Shown in pieces: positions 8,739 to 17,122 of a stretch of 64,000 bases of DNA. Origin of the DNA: Shewanella electrica (GTDB lineage Bacteria > Pseudomonadota > Gammaproteobacteria > Enterobacterales > Shewanellaceae); contig NZ_JAKOGG010000004.1 in NCBI RefSeq assembly GCF_022321485.1, forward strand, positions 362,156 through 426,155, written 5' to 3'. The position numbers were made by a program, and so were the translations under genes. The notes beneath the pieces are model-generated. The model saw only the letters and a list, made by a program, of their open reading frames with translations, ran no database searches and was not told the origin of the DNA. Position 1 is the first letter of the stretch, and each line of letters starts with the position of its first letter.

Positions 8739-9530
8739 TTGAAAGTCTGGACCATTGCAAATCAAAAAGGCGGCGTGGGTAAGACCACCACCGTAGCAAG
8801 CCTTGCCGGCGTACTAGCGGCCAAGGGGAAACGCGTGTTGATGATTGACACCGATCCTCATGCTTCCTTGGGCTATTACTTGGGGATCGACTCTGAAGAG
8901 ATCCCCGGTTCACTTTACGATGTATTTCTAGCACATCAGCAGCTTTCCCGAGACTTGGTGAGACAGCATACCGTGCCAACAGCCGTGGAAGGTATTGATC
9001 TGTTACCTGCAACCATGGCGTTAGCCACGATTGACCGCTCGCTAGGGCATCAAGAGGGGATGGGATTAGTGCTGCGTAATCTACTGCAACTGGTGGCGGA
9101 AGATTACGATGTCGCCTTGGTTGACTGCCCCCCCGTACTCGGCGTGTTGATGGTTAACGCATTGGCCGCGAGTGATCATATTGTGGTGCCAGTGCAAACC
9201 GAATTTTTGGCGATCAAAGGCCTTGACCGCATGATAAAAACGATGGAGCTGATGGGCCGTTCGAAAAAAGTACGCTACAGCTTCTCCGTTGTGCCGACCA
9301 TGTATGATCGCCGCACTAAAGCCTCATCGGCAGCGTTACAGCATTTAAGCCAAGTGTATGGCGATACTTTGTGGCCTGATGTTATTCCCGTTGATACAAA
9401 ATTTAGAGATGCCAGTTTGGCCCATTTACCAGCTTCGCATTACGCGCCACAATCTCGTGGTGTTAAAGCTTATGAGCGCTTATTGGACTATTTGAATAAC
9501 GGGGAGTTTGCCCATGTCAAAATCGGTTGA
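8739..9530 (+). CDS. parC: ParC-type ParA/MinD ATPase for polar placement of chemotaxis arrays
   Basis: A 263-residue ParA-family ATPase. The deviant Walker A motif KGGVGKT is at residues 10-16, followed by MIDTDPHASLG and LVDCPPVLG. In polar flagellates (Vibrio, Shewanella, Pseudomonas) the ParA homologue in the che operon, named ParC, places chemotaxis arrays at the pole together with ParP. The gene order here (cheB, small protein, ParA, CheW-like, cheW) is that arrangement. The start is TTG at 8739, preceded by GGGG at 8728-8731. Its end overlaps the next gene by 17 bases. Confidence 0.88.
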   Translation: MKVWTIANQKGGVGKTTTVASLAGVLAAKGKRVLMIDTDPHASLGYYLGIDSEEIPGSLYDVFLAHQQLSRDLVRQHTVPTAVEGIDLLPATMALATIDRSLGHQEGMGLVLRNLLQLVAEDYDVALVDCPPVLGVLMVNALAASDHIVVPVQTEFLAIKGLDRMIKTMELMGRSKKVRYSFSVVPTMYDRRTKASSAALQHLSQVYGDTLWPDVIPVDTKFRDASLAHLPASHYAPQSRGVKAYERLLDYLNNGEFAHVKIG

Positions 9531-10539
9531 TGAAACTGTTTTTGATTACTTTAGCGTATTGCTAGCCGAGCCATCGCCTCAGGTTGAGGAGGTTGCTGCG
9601 CCCGTACCAGAAACGGCAACACGTCGTGTTGAGGTGGTCGCGGATGTGGCCACCAAGCCCAAGGTGACTCCGCCCGTTGTGGCAGCTAAAGCGGTGACCG
9701 CAACTGTAGCGCCCAAGCCAATTGCTGCGGTTAGTCAGAGTAAAACCGTTGCACCTGCGGTAACACCCGCAGCAACGTTAGATAAGCAAGCTCTGGAACG
9801 CTTATTATCAAGCGTCGTGGCGGATAATAAAGAACACCGAGACGCCGCCAGTAATCCGCAGGTTAAAGCTGCCGACGTTAAAGAATCGATAGCCAAAGCA
9901 ACACCCGTGGCGCCCGTCAGTCAGGCTCAGCCCAAGATTGTTACTAAAGCCGCTGAAAAAATTGCTGAAAAACCAACAGCTGCAATAATTAAAGAACCGA
10001 CAATTGAAGCCGTTACAACAGTTGCCCCCGCAACGCAGACGGCAGCGGTACCGCCGGCCAATATCTTGACCTTGGCGGAGCAGTTGGATGAAGAGTTTCA
10101 GGTGCTGTTTTTCAAAGTCGCAGGGCTCACGTTAGCGGTGCCTTTGGTGAGTTTGGGCGGCATAGTGCAGATTGAGCACATCAACCACATCATTGGTCGA
10201 CCAAAGTGGTTTAAAGGGGTGCAGACGTATCGCGAGTCACAACTGAACGTTGTTGACACTGCAGCGTGGGTTATGCCAGAAAAATATGACGAGAAACTGG
10301 CGCAATCCATAAATTATCAATATCTTGTAGTACTAGAGAACAGTAATTGGGGCTTGGCTTGCGAGACACTCCTCAATGCAGTGAAGATTAATAAATCCCA
10401 GGTAAACTGGCGCGCCAAAGCTGGTAAACGTCCATGGTTAGCTGGAGTAGTAAAAGAACAGATGTGTGGCATTTTGCATGTGCAAGCCTTAATGGAAATG
10501 CTGAATGCCGGCTTGGGTTGTCAAGATCCAATTAACTGA
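9514..10539 (+). CDS. parP: ParP-type protein with C-terminal CheW-like array-integration domain
   Basis: A 341-residue protein. Residues 1-190 are a low-complexity Ala/Val/Pro/Thr/Lys linker. Residues 195-335 form a CheW-like domain (FKVAGLTLAVPLVSLGGIVQ, then LNVVDTAAWVMPEKY, and WLAGVV near the end). ParP links the ParC ATPase to CheA and receptors, keeping arrays at the pole. I chose ATG 9514, seven bases after GGGGAG (9501-9506), rather than the TTG two codons earlier. It overlaps parC and precedes cheW by 7 bases. The ParP name rests on context and domain layout. Confidence 0.82.
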   Translation: MSKSVDETVFDYFSVLLAEPSPQVEEVAAPVPETATRRVEVVADVATKPKVTPPVVAAKAVTATVAPKPIAAVSQSKTVAPAVTPAATLDKQALERLLSSVVADNKEHRDAASNPQVKAADVKESIAKATPVAPVSQAQPKIVTKAAEKIAEKPTAAIIKEPTIEAVTTVAPATQTAAVPPANILTLAEQLDEEFQVLFFKVAGLTLAVPLVSLGGIVQIEHINHIIGRPKWFKGVQTYRESQLNVVDTAAWVMPEKYDEKLAQSINYQYLVVLENSNWGLACETLLNAVKINKSQVNWRAKAGKRPWLAGVVKEQMCGILHVQALMEMLNAGLGCQDPIN

Positions 10540-10546
10540 GGTAATT

Positions 10547-11038
10547 ATGACTGAATCAAGAAACGTAGCTGCCGTAGCGGCAAAAGATGATGCCGTGCTC
10601 CAGTGGGTCACATTTCGGCTAGATAATGAAACCTACGGCATCAATGTGATGCAGGTGCAGGAAGTGCTTCGTCATACAGAAATTGCGCCGGTGCCTGGTG
10701 CGCCTCACTATGTGCTCGGCATTATCAACTTGCGCGGTAATGTTGTCACAGTTATTGATACCCGCTCACGCTTTGGTTTGCCATCGGCGGATGTTGATGA
10801 CTCAACCCGTATCGTGATCATTGAAGCCGAAAAGCAAGTGATTGGTATTTTGGTTGATAGCGTGGCTGAAGTGGTGTATCTGCGCCGTTCAGAAATCGAC
10901 AATGCGCCAAACGTTGGTACGGAAGAAAGCGCTAAATTCATCCAAGGCGTAAGCAACCGTGGCGAAGAACTGTTGATTTTGGTTGATCTCGATAAGCTGC
11001 TGTCTGACGAAGAGTGGGCAGAGTTGTCACAAATCTAA
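10547..11038 (+). CDS. cheW: CheW, coupling protein between receptors and CheA
   Basis: A 163-residue single CheW domain: VTFRLDNETYGINVMQVQEV at the start, then PHYVLGIINLRGNVVTVIDTR, the signature of receptor-binding CheW, and EELLILVDLDKLLSDEE near the end. It bridges chemoreceptors and CheA in the array. The ATG at 10547 has GAGG at 10538-10541. Longer in-frame reading back to 10505 would overlap the parP-like gene and lacks a ribosome site. Confidence 0.95.
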   Translation: MTESRNVAAVAAKDDAVLQWVTFRLDNETYGINVMQVQEVLRHTEIAPVPGAPHYVLGIINLRGNVVTVIDTRSRFGLPSADVDDSTRIVIIEAEKQVIGILVDSVAEVVYLRRSEIDNAPNVGTEESAKFIQGVSNRGEELLILVDLDKLLSDEEWAELSQI

Positions 11039-11061
11039 TGCGTGCTTTGGGATAACTGGAA

Positions 11062-11481
11062 ATGGAGTTGCCACCAATGTTAGGCGATGAGCTGTTAATT
11101 GCCCTCGGTGTATTCTTAATATTGTTACTGGTGGCGCTTTTCATCCTCCAACGTAAGCAGGGTCAGCACTACAAGAGTAAAATCGATGCGCTGACCTTGT
11201 TAGTCAAAGAAGCTGATAAACAGCGAGACACGTTAAAGCAGGAAATCCAAGAGTTGCGTAGCGGTACTATTGGGGTTGGCCGTCGCGTGATGGAGCTGGA
11301 GAAACGGATTGCCGCGCAAGATGTGAGGTTAGATGAATCGGTACAACAAGAACCCCAATCTCGCCTCTACAGCCGAGCGATCAAGATGGTGCAGTTAGGG
11401 GCTGGGGTCAATGAGCTGATGCAGGAATGTGAGCTGCCTAAAGCGGAAGCAGAACTGCTGTTACGACTTCATAGCCGCTAA
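11062..11481 (+). CDS. DUF2802 family membrane protein at the end of the che operon
   Basis: A 139-residue protein with one N-terminal membrane helix (about residues 12-29). A coiled coil follows (residues 35-95), then a small C-terminal helical motif (YSRAIKMVQLGAGVNELMQECELPKAEAELLLRLH) that looks like a helix-turn-helix-like DUF2802 tail. Proteins of this family regularly close the flagellar/chemotaxis operon in Shewanella- and Pseudomonas-like bacteria; their function is not known to me. An ATG at 11077 is an alternative start. The operon ends here, facing a convergent - strand gene. Confidence 0.8.
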   Translation: MELPPMLGDELLIALGVFLILLLVALFILQRKQGQHYKSKIDALTLLVKEADKQRDTLKQEIQELRSGTIGVGRRVMELEKRIAAQDVRLDESVQQEPQSRLYSRAIKMVQLGAGVNELMQECELPKAEAELLLRLHSR

Positions 11482-11507
11482 TATCGAGCTTTGTTTAAAC
11501 GCGCTTT

Positions 11508-11819
11508 TTATACTTGCTGCACAATACGCTGGTGCAAATTATTCCATTGCTCGGGAAATTTGCCATCTAGCATATAAACAAAGGCGATCAGTTCCGCAAT
11601 GAGCAGATATAACTCTTTAGGGATCTCTTCGCCAATCTCCAACATCTGCAAAAAATTGCTCAAATGCGGATCTTCATGAATATGTACGCCAGCCTCTTTG
11701 GCGACCGCGATAATTTCTTCTGCTAATAGCGCCTTACCCTGTGCGGTAATTTGCGGCGCTTTTTTTCCATCAAAATAAAGTGCCGTCGCTTGTTTAGCGG
11801 GTTTGGTTTGATTGTTCAT
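11508..11819 (-). CDS. FhlB-like protein (isolated FlhB C-terminal domain homologue)
   Basis: A 103-residue protein resembling the cytoplasmic C-terminal domain of FlhB/YscU export switches: ATALYFDGKKAPQITAQG, then VAKEAGVHIHEDPHLSNFL and IPKELYLLIAELIAFVY. The autocleavage motif NPTH of true FlhB is absent and there is no membrane part. Such stand-alone FhlB proteins occur in many flagellated bacteria and can partly replace the FlhB tail. It starts 2 bases after the stop of the FliK-like gene, so the two form an operon. Confidence 0.85.
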   Translation of the reverse strand: MNNQTKPAKQATALYFDGKKAPQITAQGKALLAEEIIAVAKEAGVHIHEDPHLSNFLQMLEIGEEIPKELYLLIAELIAFVYMLDGKFPEQWNNLHQRIVQQV

Positions 11820-11821
11820 GG

Positions 11822-13561
11822 TTACACCTTAATTTTGACCAGGACGTGATCGCCGGGTAATACCGTGGCGGGAATATTTGCCATGTAACTCTCTACCCGA
11901 TCAACAGTAAAACCTACTTGAGTCAGCTTTTGTTGTAATACCGCTTCAAAGTTATTAATGCGGTTAAGCAATAGTTCGCTGTTACTGGTAAGTTCTAACC
12001 TTAACGATTTTCCCTGAATAAATGCGTTGACGAGCATTGCTCCGCTCGAAAGACTAAATTTCAACTTAAGCTTCCAGCCTTTGCTTAGCTGCGGATCTGC
12101 CGCGTCCTGCTGATATTCAAACTTACCCTCCAACTGCTCCGTATGGTTATCTAGCTGGTAGGGGAGAGCAAAGAAAAAGCCATTACCGCCCATCTCCGCC
12201 GAGGCGTTTTGGAATAATCTGATGGAATTTACCATGTGGCTAACACTGTCAAAGCTTTTACTACTTTCTAAGGCATCCAACAACTTGCCGCTACTATTAC
12301 TGGCGGCTTGTAACGAACTTAAATAATTTCTTAGCCGCGCAGACATCTTGTTAGTGTCCACATTGGGAAGTTTGGCACCAAGCAGCAACTGAAACATAAA
12401 TGCTACCGAGTCACTTTGGGTGAGTGGCGAACTGGTAAATGGCTGTGCCGGTTGGAAGCTCAGAGCCGATAGCAACTGCTGTTGCAGAATCTCAGGATCG
12501 GCTAACTCACTCATTAATAACGGGCTTAAAGCAGGCAGTACCCGCATTAGGGCGCTTGCTAAGTTATTTTTGGGCAGGGCGATAGCTTCCGAGGTAGCAC
12601 TTACGCCCATTTTGTTGAGGTGCTTCTGTAAGATCTGCGCACCATCCACGGTGGTTGCTGGCTGAGATTTGTCCGCAGTATTAGTACCGCTGGTTGGCAT
12701 ATTCTCTGTAGCAAAAAGAGATTTAGCCAGTGGCGATGACGGTAGATTAGCCGAGGTTTTAGAGTCTGGATTCACCGTCTTAGTGAGTGCGTTAGCTGCA
12801 TCCGCAGCAATTTTGCCATCAACGGCGGATTTCTCAGTGGTGGCAGCCTGCTGATTGGTGGCTGATAGTGGTGGCCACGGCAGCTTTTCTAAGCGACTGA
12901 GCCAACTCGCCGCAGTTTGTGATACGTCGTGTTGCGCGACCACCAAATAATTAGGTTGTGCCGCGTTAGTGCCAGCTGAAAGCAGATTGTCCACTTTAGC
13001 TGGCACTAGCGGCAGCAGCGGAATAGTAAATTCACTTTTGATTGGTTGTAATTGTAATGCCAGTGCACCGCCAGCACTGACAATCTTAACCGCGTACATG
13101 CCGTCGCTGAGTGCCACACTCGGTTTAAAAGCAACGTTAACACCCTCTGGAAATTGCAACTGACCATTGGTCAACCGGGCCACCGGCAACGGATAACCTT
13201 GGGGCCGTTGCGCCAACAACTGTAGTTGCGCTAAGCCGTTATCTCCCAATCGGCTGGGGGTGAGCAACTCAGCAGGCACTTGCTGCAACAACTTGGCGCC
13301 AAGGATCATGAGATTGGCTTGTAATTGGCTGTTGGCCGCTTGAGTCAGTAGTTGCAGTACCCGTTCGCCGGTATTGGCTTGTAGCGTGCTAGCGAGTTGG
13401 GATTGGTACTCAGTTTGAAAATTTTGTCCCTGAATAGCCAGCTTGATCGCGTCCTGCGTAACAGAAATGTCAACAGGCAACAACGCCGACGTAGATACCG
13501 CAGGCGGTGGCGTGTTAGATGGTGGCGTTGCTGCGGTGATTGTGCCGCTCACTGGCTTCAT
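11822..13561 (-). CDS. FliK-like hook-length control family protein
   Basis: A 579-residue protein. Most of it is a low-complexity Ala/Gln/Ser/Leu-rich region, typical of molecular-ruler proteins. The last ~100 residues form a Flg_hook (FliK C-terminal) domain, with LKLKFSLSSGAMLVNAFIQG, LRLELTSNSELLLNRI and a final GDHVLVKIKV. FliK measures hook length and switches the export apparatus by contacting FlhB. Here it is coupled to an FhlB-like gene, which fits that pairing. It may be a second FliK paralogue, because the canonical one normally sits upstream of the fli/flh genes. ATG start at 13561 with AAGG upstream. Confidence 0.78.
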   Translation of the reverse strand: MKPVSGTITAATPPSNTPPPAVSTSALLPVDISVTQDAIKLAIQGQNFQTEYQSQLASTLQANTGERVLQLLTQAANSQLQANLMILGAKLLQQVPAELLTPSRLGDNGLAQLQLLAQRPQGYPLPVARLTNGQLQFPEGVNVAFKPSVALSDGMYAVKIVSAGGALALQLQPIKSEFTIPLLPLVPAKVDNLLSAGTNAAQPNYLVVAQHDVSQTAASWLSRLEKLPWPPLSATNQQAATTEKSAVDGKIAADAANALTKTVNPDSKTSANLPSSPLAKSLFATENMPTSGTNTADKSQPATTVDGAQILQKHLNKMGVSATSEAIALPKNNLASALMRVLPALSPLLMSELADPEILQQQLLSALSFQPAQPFTSSPLTQSDSVAFMFQLLLGAKLPNVDTNKMSARLRNYLSSLQAASNSSGKLLDALESSKSFDSVSHMVNSIRLFQNASAEMGGNGFFFALPYQLDNHTEQLEGKFEYQQDAADPQLSKGWKLKLKFSLSSGAMLVNAFIQGKSLRLELTSNSELLLNRINNFEAVLQQKLTQVGFTVDRVESYMANIPATVLPGDHVLVKIKV

Positions 13562-13756
13562 TGTTGCAAATTACCTTTTTAGTACGCATTTATTAATATT
13601 CTGCATTTGACCTACTGAGATTGAACAGTATCCTATATAAGCGATAGGACGGGAATGGATATAAAATCGTCTTCTAGTAGGAATACTATCGTCAAGTTGG
13701 GCAACTTTCTTAAGCAAAAACATCTGTAAATAGCATTAACTTTCAACGAGTATGAT

Positions 13757-14539
13757 ATGAATTATTGTCAGCTGTGTCTTTTGGGGACATTGTTAACCTG
13801 TAGTACCTCAATTTGGGCTGAACAGCCCGAAACGCCAGCCGTTGAAGATAGTGCGGTTAAAGTCACCTATCGAGATCCTCGTGACCCTTGGGAAGGCTTT
13901 AACCGGGCAATGTGGAACTTTAACTACAACTATTTGGACCGGTATGTCGCTCGGCCCGTGGCTCATGGTTATCGTGATTACGTGCCAGATCCTGTAAAAA
14001 CTGGCTTAGATAATTTTTTACAAAACTTAGAAGAGCCTCAATCGTTAGTGAACAACACGCTACAGGGCAAGTGGTCTTGGGCGGCAAACGCTACTGGCCG
14101 ATTTGTGGTGAACTCAACCGTCGGTGTATTGGGGTTGATTGATGTCGCCGACATGATGGGCATGCCACGTAAACAGGACGATTTTAACGAGGTGCTGGGT
14201 TATTACGGTGTGCCTAACGGACCGTACTTCATGGCACCGTTCATGGGCCCCTATGTGACACGGGAAATCACGACTGACTGGGTGGATGGTCTATACTTTC
14301 CTCTGTCAGAGCTAAGTTTTTGGCAAAACGCCCTGCGCTTGGGATTAAAAGGACTCAACGCGAGAGCTGCCGCGATAGATCAAGAACGCTTAGTAGACAA
14401 TGCACTCGACCCGTACAGCTTTGTGAAGGACGCTTATATCCAGTATGTGGATTACAAAGTGTATGACGGTAAAGTACCATCGAAGAAGGACAACGATGAT
14501 GAGTTGCTGGATGACTATATGCAGGAGCTTGAGGAGTAG
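13757..14539 (+). CDS. mlaA: MlaA (VacJ), outer-membrane phospholipid-transport lipoprotein
   Basis: A 260-residue MlaA/VacJ family lipoprotein. The lipobox LLTC puts the lipidated Cys at residue 15. The conserved DPWEGFNRAMWNFN follows, then LVNNTLQGKW, FVVNSTVGVLGL and the hallmark YYGVPNGPYFMAPFMGP. MlaA works with OmpC-type porins and the Mla ABC system to remove misplaced phospholipids from the outer leaflet. The acidic tail (DDELLDDYMQELEE) is somewhat unusual. It stands alone here, as in many proteobacteria where mlaA is separate from mlaFEDCB. Confidence 0.95.
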   Translation: MNYCQLCLLGTLLTCSTSIWAEQPETPAVEDSAVKVTYRDPRDPWEGFNRAMWNFNYNYLDRYVARPVAHGYRDYVPDPVKTGLDNFLQNLEEPQSLVNNTLQGKWSWAANATGRFVVNSTVGVLGLIDVADMMGMPRKQDDFNEVLGYYGVPNGPYFMAPFMGPYVTREITTDWVDGLYFPLSELSFWQNALRLGLKGLNARAAAIDQERLVDNALDPYSFVKDAYIQYVDYKVYDGKVPSKKDNDDELLDDYMQELEE

Positions 14540-14636
14540 CATCAACGTAGTACTAGAAATTGCTTCGCGAGCGTTTTAGTGTGACTGCGGTTGTTTGTTA
14601 TCACTTCATCAGGCGCAATATTTGGTAGGGCGATGT

Positions 14637-15740
14637 ATGGCGCTTGATGAATTAAAAATTCTACTTGTTGAAGATGATCCCGTCTTTCGCACTATTGTCG
14701 CCTCGTTCTTACGCGGACGAGGCGCGTTAGTCACAGAAGCTGGCGACGGTGAAGTCGCGTTGGCTGCTTTTTTTGCTGAGAGTTTCGATGTCGTGCTGTC
14801 TGACATCACCATGCCCAACATGGATGGTTTGGCATTACTTACCGAGTTAGCTAACGCGGGTTCTTATGTTCCAGCCATTGTGATGTCCGGCAATCAGCAG
14901 ATGTCTAATGTCACCGACGCGCTTAAGCTTGGTGCGGCAGATTATCTAGTTAAGCCCATCTCAGATCTGTACCAGATCGAACACGCAATTTATGAAAGCT
15001 TACGCGGTACACACCTCAATAAAAATGATATCGCGCGTGATGTCGATGACTTATCGTATCTAGAACTCAATGAGCACCTGTCATTGCTTGAGCACAACGC
15101 CAATGCGGCCAAGAGTGTGCAGCAACAACTATTCCCTAATTCCTCTGTGAGCTACAAACAAGCCACATTTGAATACACCTTGTTTAGCGGACATGACGTG
15201 AGTCCCTACTTTATTGATTCTGAGCGACTGGCTAACGGTCACTTGAGCATGTATTTAGCCCACTTTTATCCTGAAGATCATCGTGCGGCTTTTGGCTCTG
15301 TGCTGTTACGCAGCTTTATGCACCAGAGTTCTCGTGAGCTACTCAAGAACAACGGCGGTCAGCTTGAGCCGTGCAAGATGTTGGAATACCTCAACCAGCG
15401 TTTGATGCAGGCCAACATGGGCATCTATGCCGATATTCTGCTGATTGTCTACGTTCCGGAAACCCGTATGGTGCATATTGCCCAAGCTGGTACTGGGTTA
15501 CGCTGTTATATTCGACAACAAGATGACTTTACTCCAGTCATGCTCCCGCCCGCGATTCAATTGGGATTGGTAGAATGGGGAGCCTGTCAGGGACATACAC
15601 GCCTGTTGCAGACAAATGAGCAACTTTGCGTGGTTTCCTCTAATCAATATCGGTCTTTGCTATCGGAAAATCAGTTTGCCGGGGTGGATTTCCAAGCTGA
15701 AGTTCCTGCTGGTGGCTACTTTCAACTCAGCGCTGACTGA
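14637..15740 (+). CDS. rssB: RssB-like response regulator
   Basis: A 367-residue protein with a receiver domain at residues 1-125 (acidic pair near D13/D14, phospho-acceptor D56 in VLSDITMPNMDG, invariant Lys in LVKPI). A C-terminal PP2C/SpoIIE-like domain follows. RssB delivers RpoS to ClpXP in enterics; family members in Shewanella and Pseudomonas are assumed to act similarly. I chose ATG 14637, six bases after TAGGG (14626-14630), over a TTG 42 bases upstream. There is no neighbouring rpoS or anti-sigma gene, so the role in sigma-S turnover is inferred from architecture only. Confidence 0.75.
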   Translation: MALDELKILLVEDDPVFRTIVASFLRGRGALVTEAGDGEVALAAFFAESFDVVLSDITMPNMDGLALLTELANAGSYVPAIVMSGNQQMSNVTDALKLGAADYLVKPISDLYQIEHAIYESLRGTHLNKNDIARDVDDLSYLELNEHLSLLEHNANAAKSVQQQLFPNSSVSYKQATFEYTLFSGHDVSPYFIDSERLANGHLSMYLAHFYPEDHRAAFGSVLLRSFMHQSSRELLKNNGGQLEPCKMLEYLNQRLMQANMGIYADILLIVYVPETRMVHIAQAGTGLRCYIRQQDDFTPVMLPPAIQLGLVEWGACQGHTRLLQTNEQLCVVSSNQYRSLLSENQFAGVDFQAEVPAGGYFQLSAD

Positions 15741-16079
15741 GTTAGGTGTAAAAAACATGTTATCTAGGGAGGCTTTTTTTACTTACTTATCCAAAAGCTG
15801 AATTAGAAAAAGCGAAAGTGGTTATATCGCTAGTTCACAGCTAAAAATGAAGTAAATTTGATACTTTGCAGTAGTAACAAGCTATTGTTGTTCTTCCTAA
15901 AGAATAACGCACTACACAGTAAATCTAGACATCTGCGAAAATGTTGAACAGATACTGACCTCTAACGTGTTCAAACGTCAAAATCCCGCTGACTATGCTT
16001 TCACTCAATAAGACAACTTTGCTATGATGCCGTCCACTAGATAGGACGTCTATCCCAGAAACATTGAAGTGAGCGTGAA
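15741..16079 (+). other. Intergenic region before rfaH
   Basis: These 339 bases hold no convincing gene. No clear terminator hairpin follows the RssB-like gene; a T-run at 15775-15780 lacks a stem. The right part carries the candidate rfaH promoter described separately. Confidence 0.6.
16000..16028 (+). promoter_or_regulatory. Candidate sigma-70 promoter of rfaH
   Basis: TTCACT at 16000-16005 (4 of 6 to TTGACA) and TATGAT at 16023-16028 (5 of 6 to TATAAT) are 17 bases apart, about 50 bases upstream of the rfaH start. Sequence match only. Confidence 0.45.
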
Positions 16080-16580
16080 ATGAAAGGTTGGTATCTTCTA
16101 TATTGCAAGCCCAAAAGCGAGCTAAGAGCTCAGCTAAACTTGGGGCTGCAAGGATTAGAGACCTACCTGCCGATGGTGCAGGTAGAAAAGAAGGAAAAAG
16201 GCCTTTCCCAAGTCAAAAAGTCTCCGCTTTTTCCTAATTACCTGTTCGTAAAATTCAACCCCTACGAGTTCAGTGTCAGTAAGATTCATTCAACTCGTGG
16301 CGTTGCACGTCTCGTTGACTGTTCCGAACAGTTAACTCCCCTCAATGACATCCTGATTACTCGTTTGAAACATCAGGAATTGATAGCTCCCATCTTATCG
16401 TCTTCTAAGACCTTTATCTCAGGCGAAAAAGTCCGCGTATTATCGGGCCCTTTTAGTGAACTAGAAGGTGTATTTGTCGAGCATAACGGTCAAGAGCGCT
16501 GTAAAGTGCTGTTCAAGTTTTTAGGTAAATTACAGTCGCTAGAGTTCGCCACTGCGGACATTCAAGCTGCCATCGCATAG
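16080..16580 (+). CDS. rfaH: RfaH, operon-specific transcription antiterminator
   Basis: A 166-residue NusG paralogue. The NGN domain fills the first ~100 residues (GWYLLYCKPKSELRAQLNL, then FPNYLFVKF and ISRTRGV-like HSTRGVARLV), followed by a C-terminal KOW domain (FISGEKVRVLSGPFSELEGVF). RfaH binds the ops element on paused RNA polymerase and suppresses pausing and termination in long surface-polysaccharide operons. It also recruits ribosomes. Its target is almost certainly next door: a perfect ops element lies 115 bases after its stop. ATG start at 16080. Confidence 0.95.
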   Translation: MKGWYLLYCKPKSELRAQLNLGLQGLETYLPMVQVEKKEKGLSQVKKSPLFPNYLFVKFNPYEFSVSKIHSTRGVARLVDCSEQLTPLNDILITRLKHQELIAPILSSSKTFISGEKVRVLSGPFSELEGVFVEHNGQERCKVLFKFLGKLQSLEFATADIQAAIA

Positions 16581-16614
16581 TGCTAGCGAACTGACTCGCC
16601 GTTTATTGATTTAA

Positions 16615-16642
16615 TGATGTTGTATCTCGTTGAAAATATAAT
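16615..16642 (+). promoter_or_regulatory. Candidate promoter of the polysaccharide operon
   Basis: A perfect TATAAT lies at 16637-16642. The best -35 at 16-base spacing is TGATGT (16615-16620), which is weak. The region downstream also forms a short hairpin (arms 16628-16634 and 16645-16651). Transcription from here would put the ops element about 45 nucleotides into the message, as expected for JUMPstart leaders. Confidence 0.4.
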
Positions 16643-16694
16643 AATTCAACGATTAAAGTTAGTAGTTAGGGCATGTTGGAAGCCAAAATCCATG

Positions 16695-16706
16695 GGCGGT
16701 AGCGTG
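16695..16706 (+). promoter_or_regulatory. ops element (JUMPstart core), perfect copy
   Basis: GGCGGTAGCGTG is an exact match to the E. coli ops core recognised by RfaH in the non-template strand. It is followed by CCTGAAA, similar to the JUMPstart consensus. It lies downstream of rfaH and upstream of the export and sugar genes, in the same direction. Confidence 0.93.
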
Positions 16707-16716
16707 CCTGAAAGGC

Positions 16717-16742
16717 AGAGTCATGAACAATTTCATGACTCT
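16717..16742 (+). repeat. Leader hairpin, copy 1
   Basis: Perfect inverted repeat with an 11-base arm AGAGTCATGAA, loop CAAT and the matching arm at 16732-16742. No T-run follows, so it is not a classic terminator. An ATG lies in each arm. Confidence 0.85.
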
Positions 16743-16775
16743 AGTGGACGCCGAAGCCCTCTGGGCGCCTCGCGG

Positions 16776-16787
16776 ATCGGTAGCGTG
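16776..16787 (+). promoter_or_regulatory. Second ops-like element
   Basis: ATCGGTAGCGTG matches the ops core in the last 10 bases (CGGTAGCGTG); only the first two bases differ. It is followed by CCTGAAAGG, as in the first copy, and lies 81 bases downstream of it. Confidence 0.7.
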
Positions 16788-16868
16788 CCTGAAAGGGTGA
16801 GAAATCGCAGATTATGCTCTCGAACGTGAGGCATGGATGCCGAGCTGGCTTTGGTACAGGATGTATCA

Positions 16869-16894
16869 AGAGTCATGAACAATTTCATGACTCT
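16869..16894 (+). repeat. Leader hairpin, copy 2
   Basis: The same 26-base perfect inverted repeat as copy 1 (arm AGAGTCATGAA, loop CAAT). The arms are identical to copy 1, which points to recent duplication or selection on the structure. Confidence 0.85.
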
Positions 16895-16943
16895 AGTGGA
16901 CGCCGAAGCCCTCTGGGCGCCACGGCGTAGGCGTGTGAAACGT

Positions 16944-16965
16944 GGAGCAGCACAATTGCTGCTCC
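16944..16965 (+). repeat. Additional leader hairpin with the same CAAT loop
   Basis: Perfect 9-base inverted repeat, arm GGAGCAGCA, loop CAAT. It is unrelated in stem sequence to the three repeated hairpins but has the same loop. No T-run follows. Confidence 0.75.
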
Positions 16966-17004
16966 CAGCCGTAGCGGAATGAGGTCTCTCGAAGTCCTGT
17001 GGGA

Positions 17005-17016
17005 TTCGTTAGCGTG
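17005..17016 (+). promoter_or_regulatory. Third, degenerate ops-like element
   Basis: TTCGTTAGCGTG keeps TAGCGTG but has lost the GG of the GGTAG core (CGT instead of CGG). It is followed by CTTGAAAGGGTGA, clearly homologous to the second copy. It probably no longer binds RfaH well. Confidence 0.5.
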
Positions 17017-17098
17017 CTTGAAAGGGTGAAAAATCGCAGATTATGCTCTCGAACGCGAGGCATGGATGCCAAGCTGGCTTAGGTACAGAATGTATCAG

Positions 17099-17122
17099 GA
17101 GTCATGAACAATTTCATAACTC
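17099..17122 (+). repeat. Leader hairpin, copy 3 (one mismatch)
   Basis: Arm GAGTCATGAA, loop CAAT, right arm TTCATAACTC: one G-to-A change breaks one pair. AGGAG at 17097-17101 lies just before the ATG at 17104, and part of it is in the left arm. Confidence 0.7.

Noticed and set aside
16614-16829. A 71-codon frame on the + strand downstream of rfaH
   Set aside because: It crosses the promoter, the ops elements and a leader hairpin and has no ribosome site. The sequence is better explained as regulatory leader.
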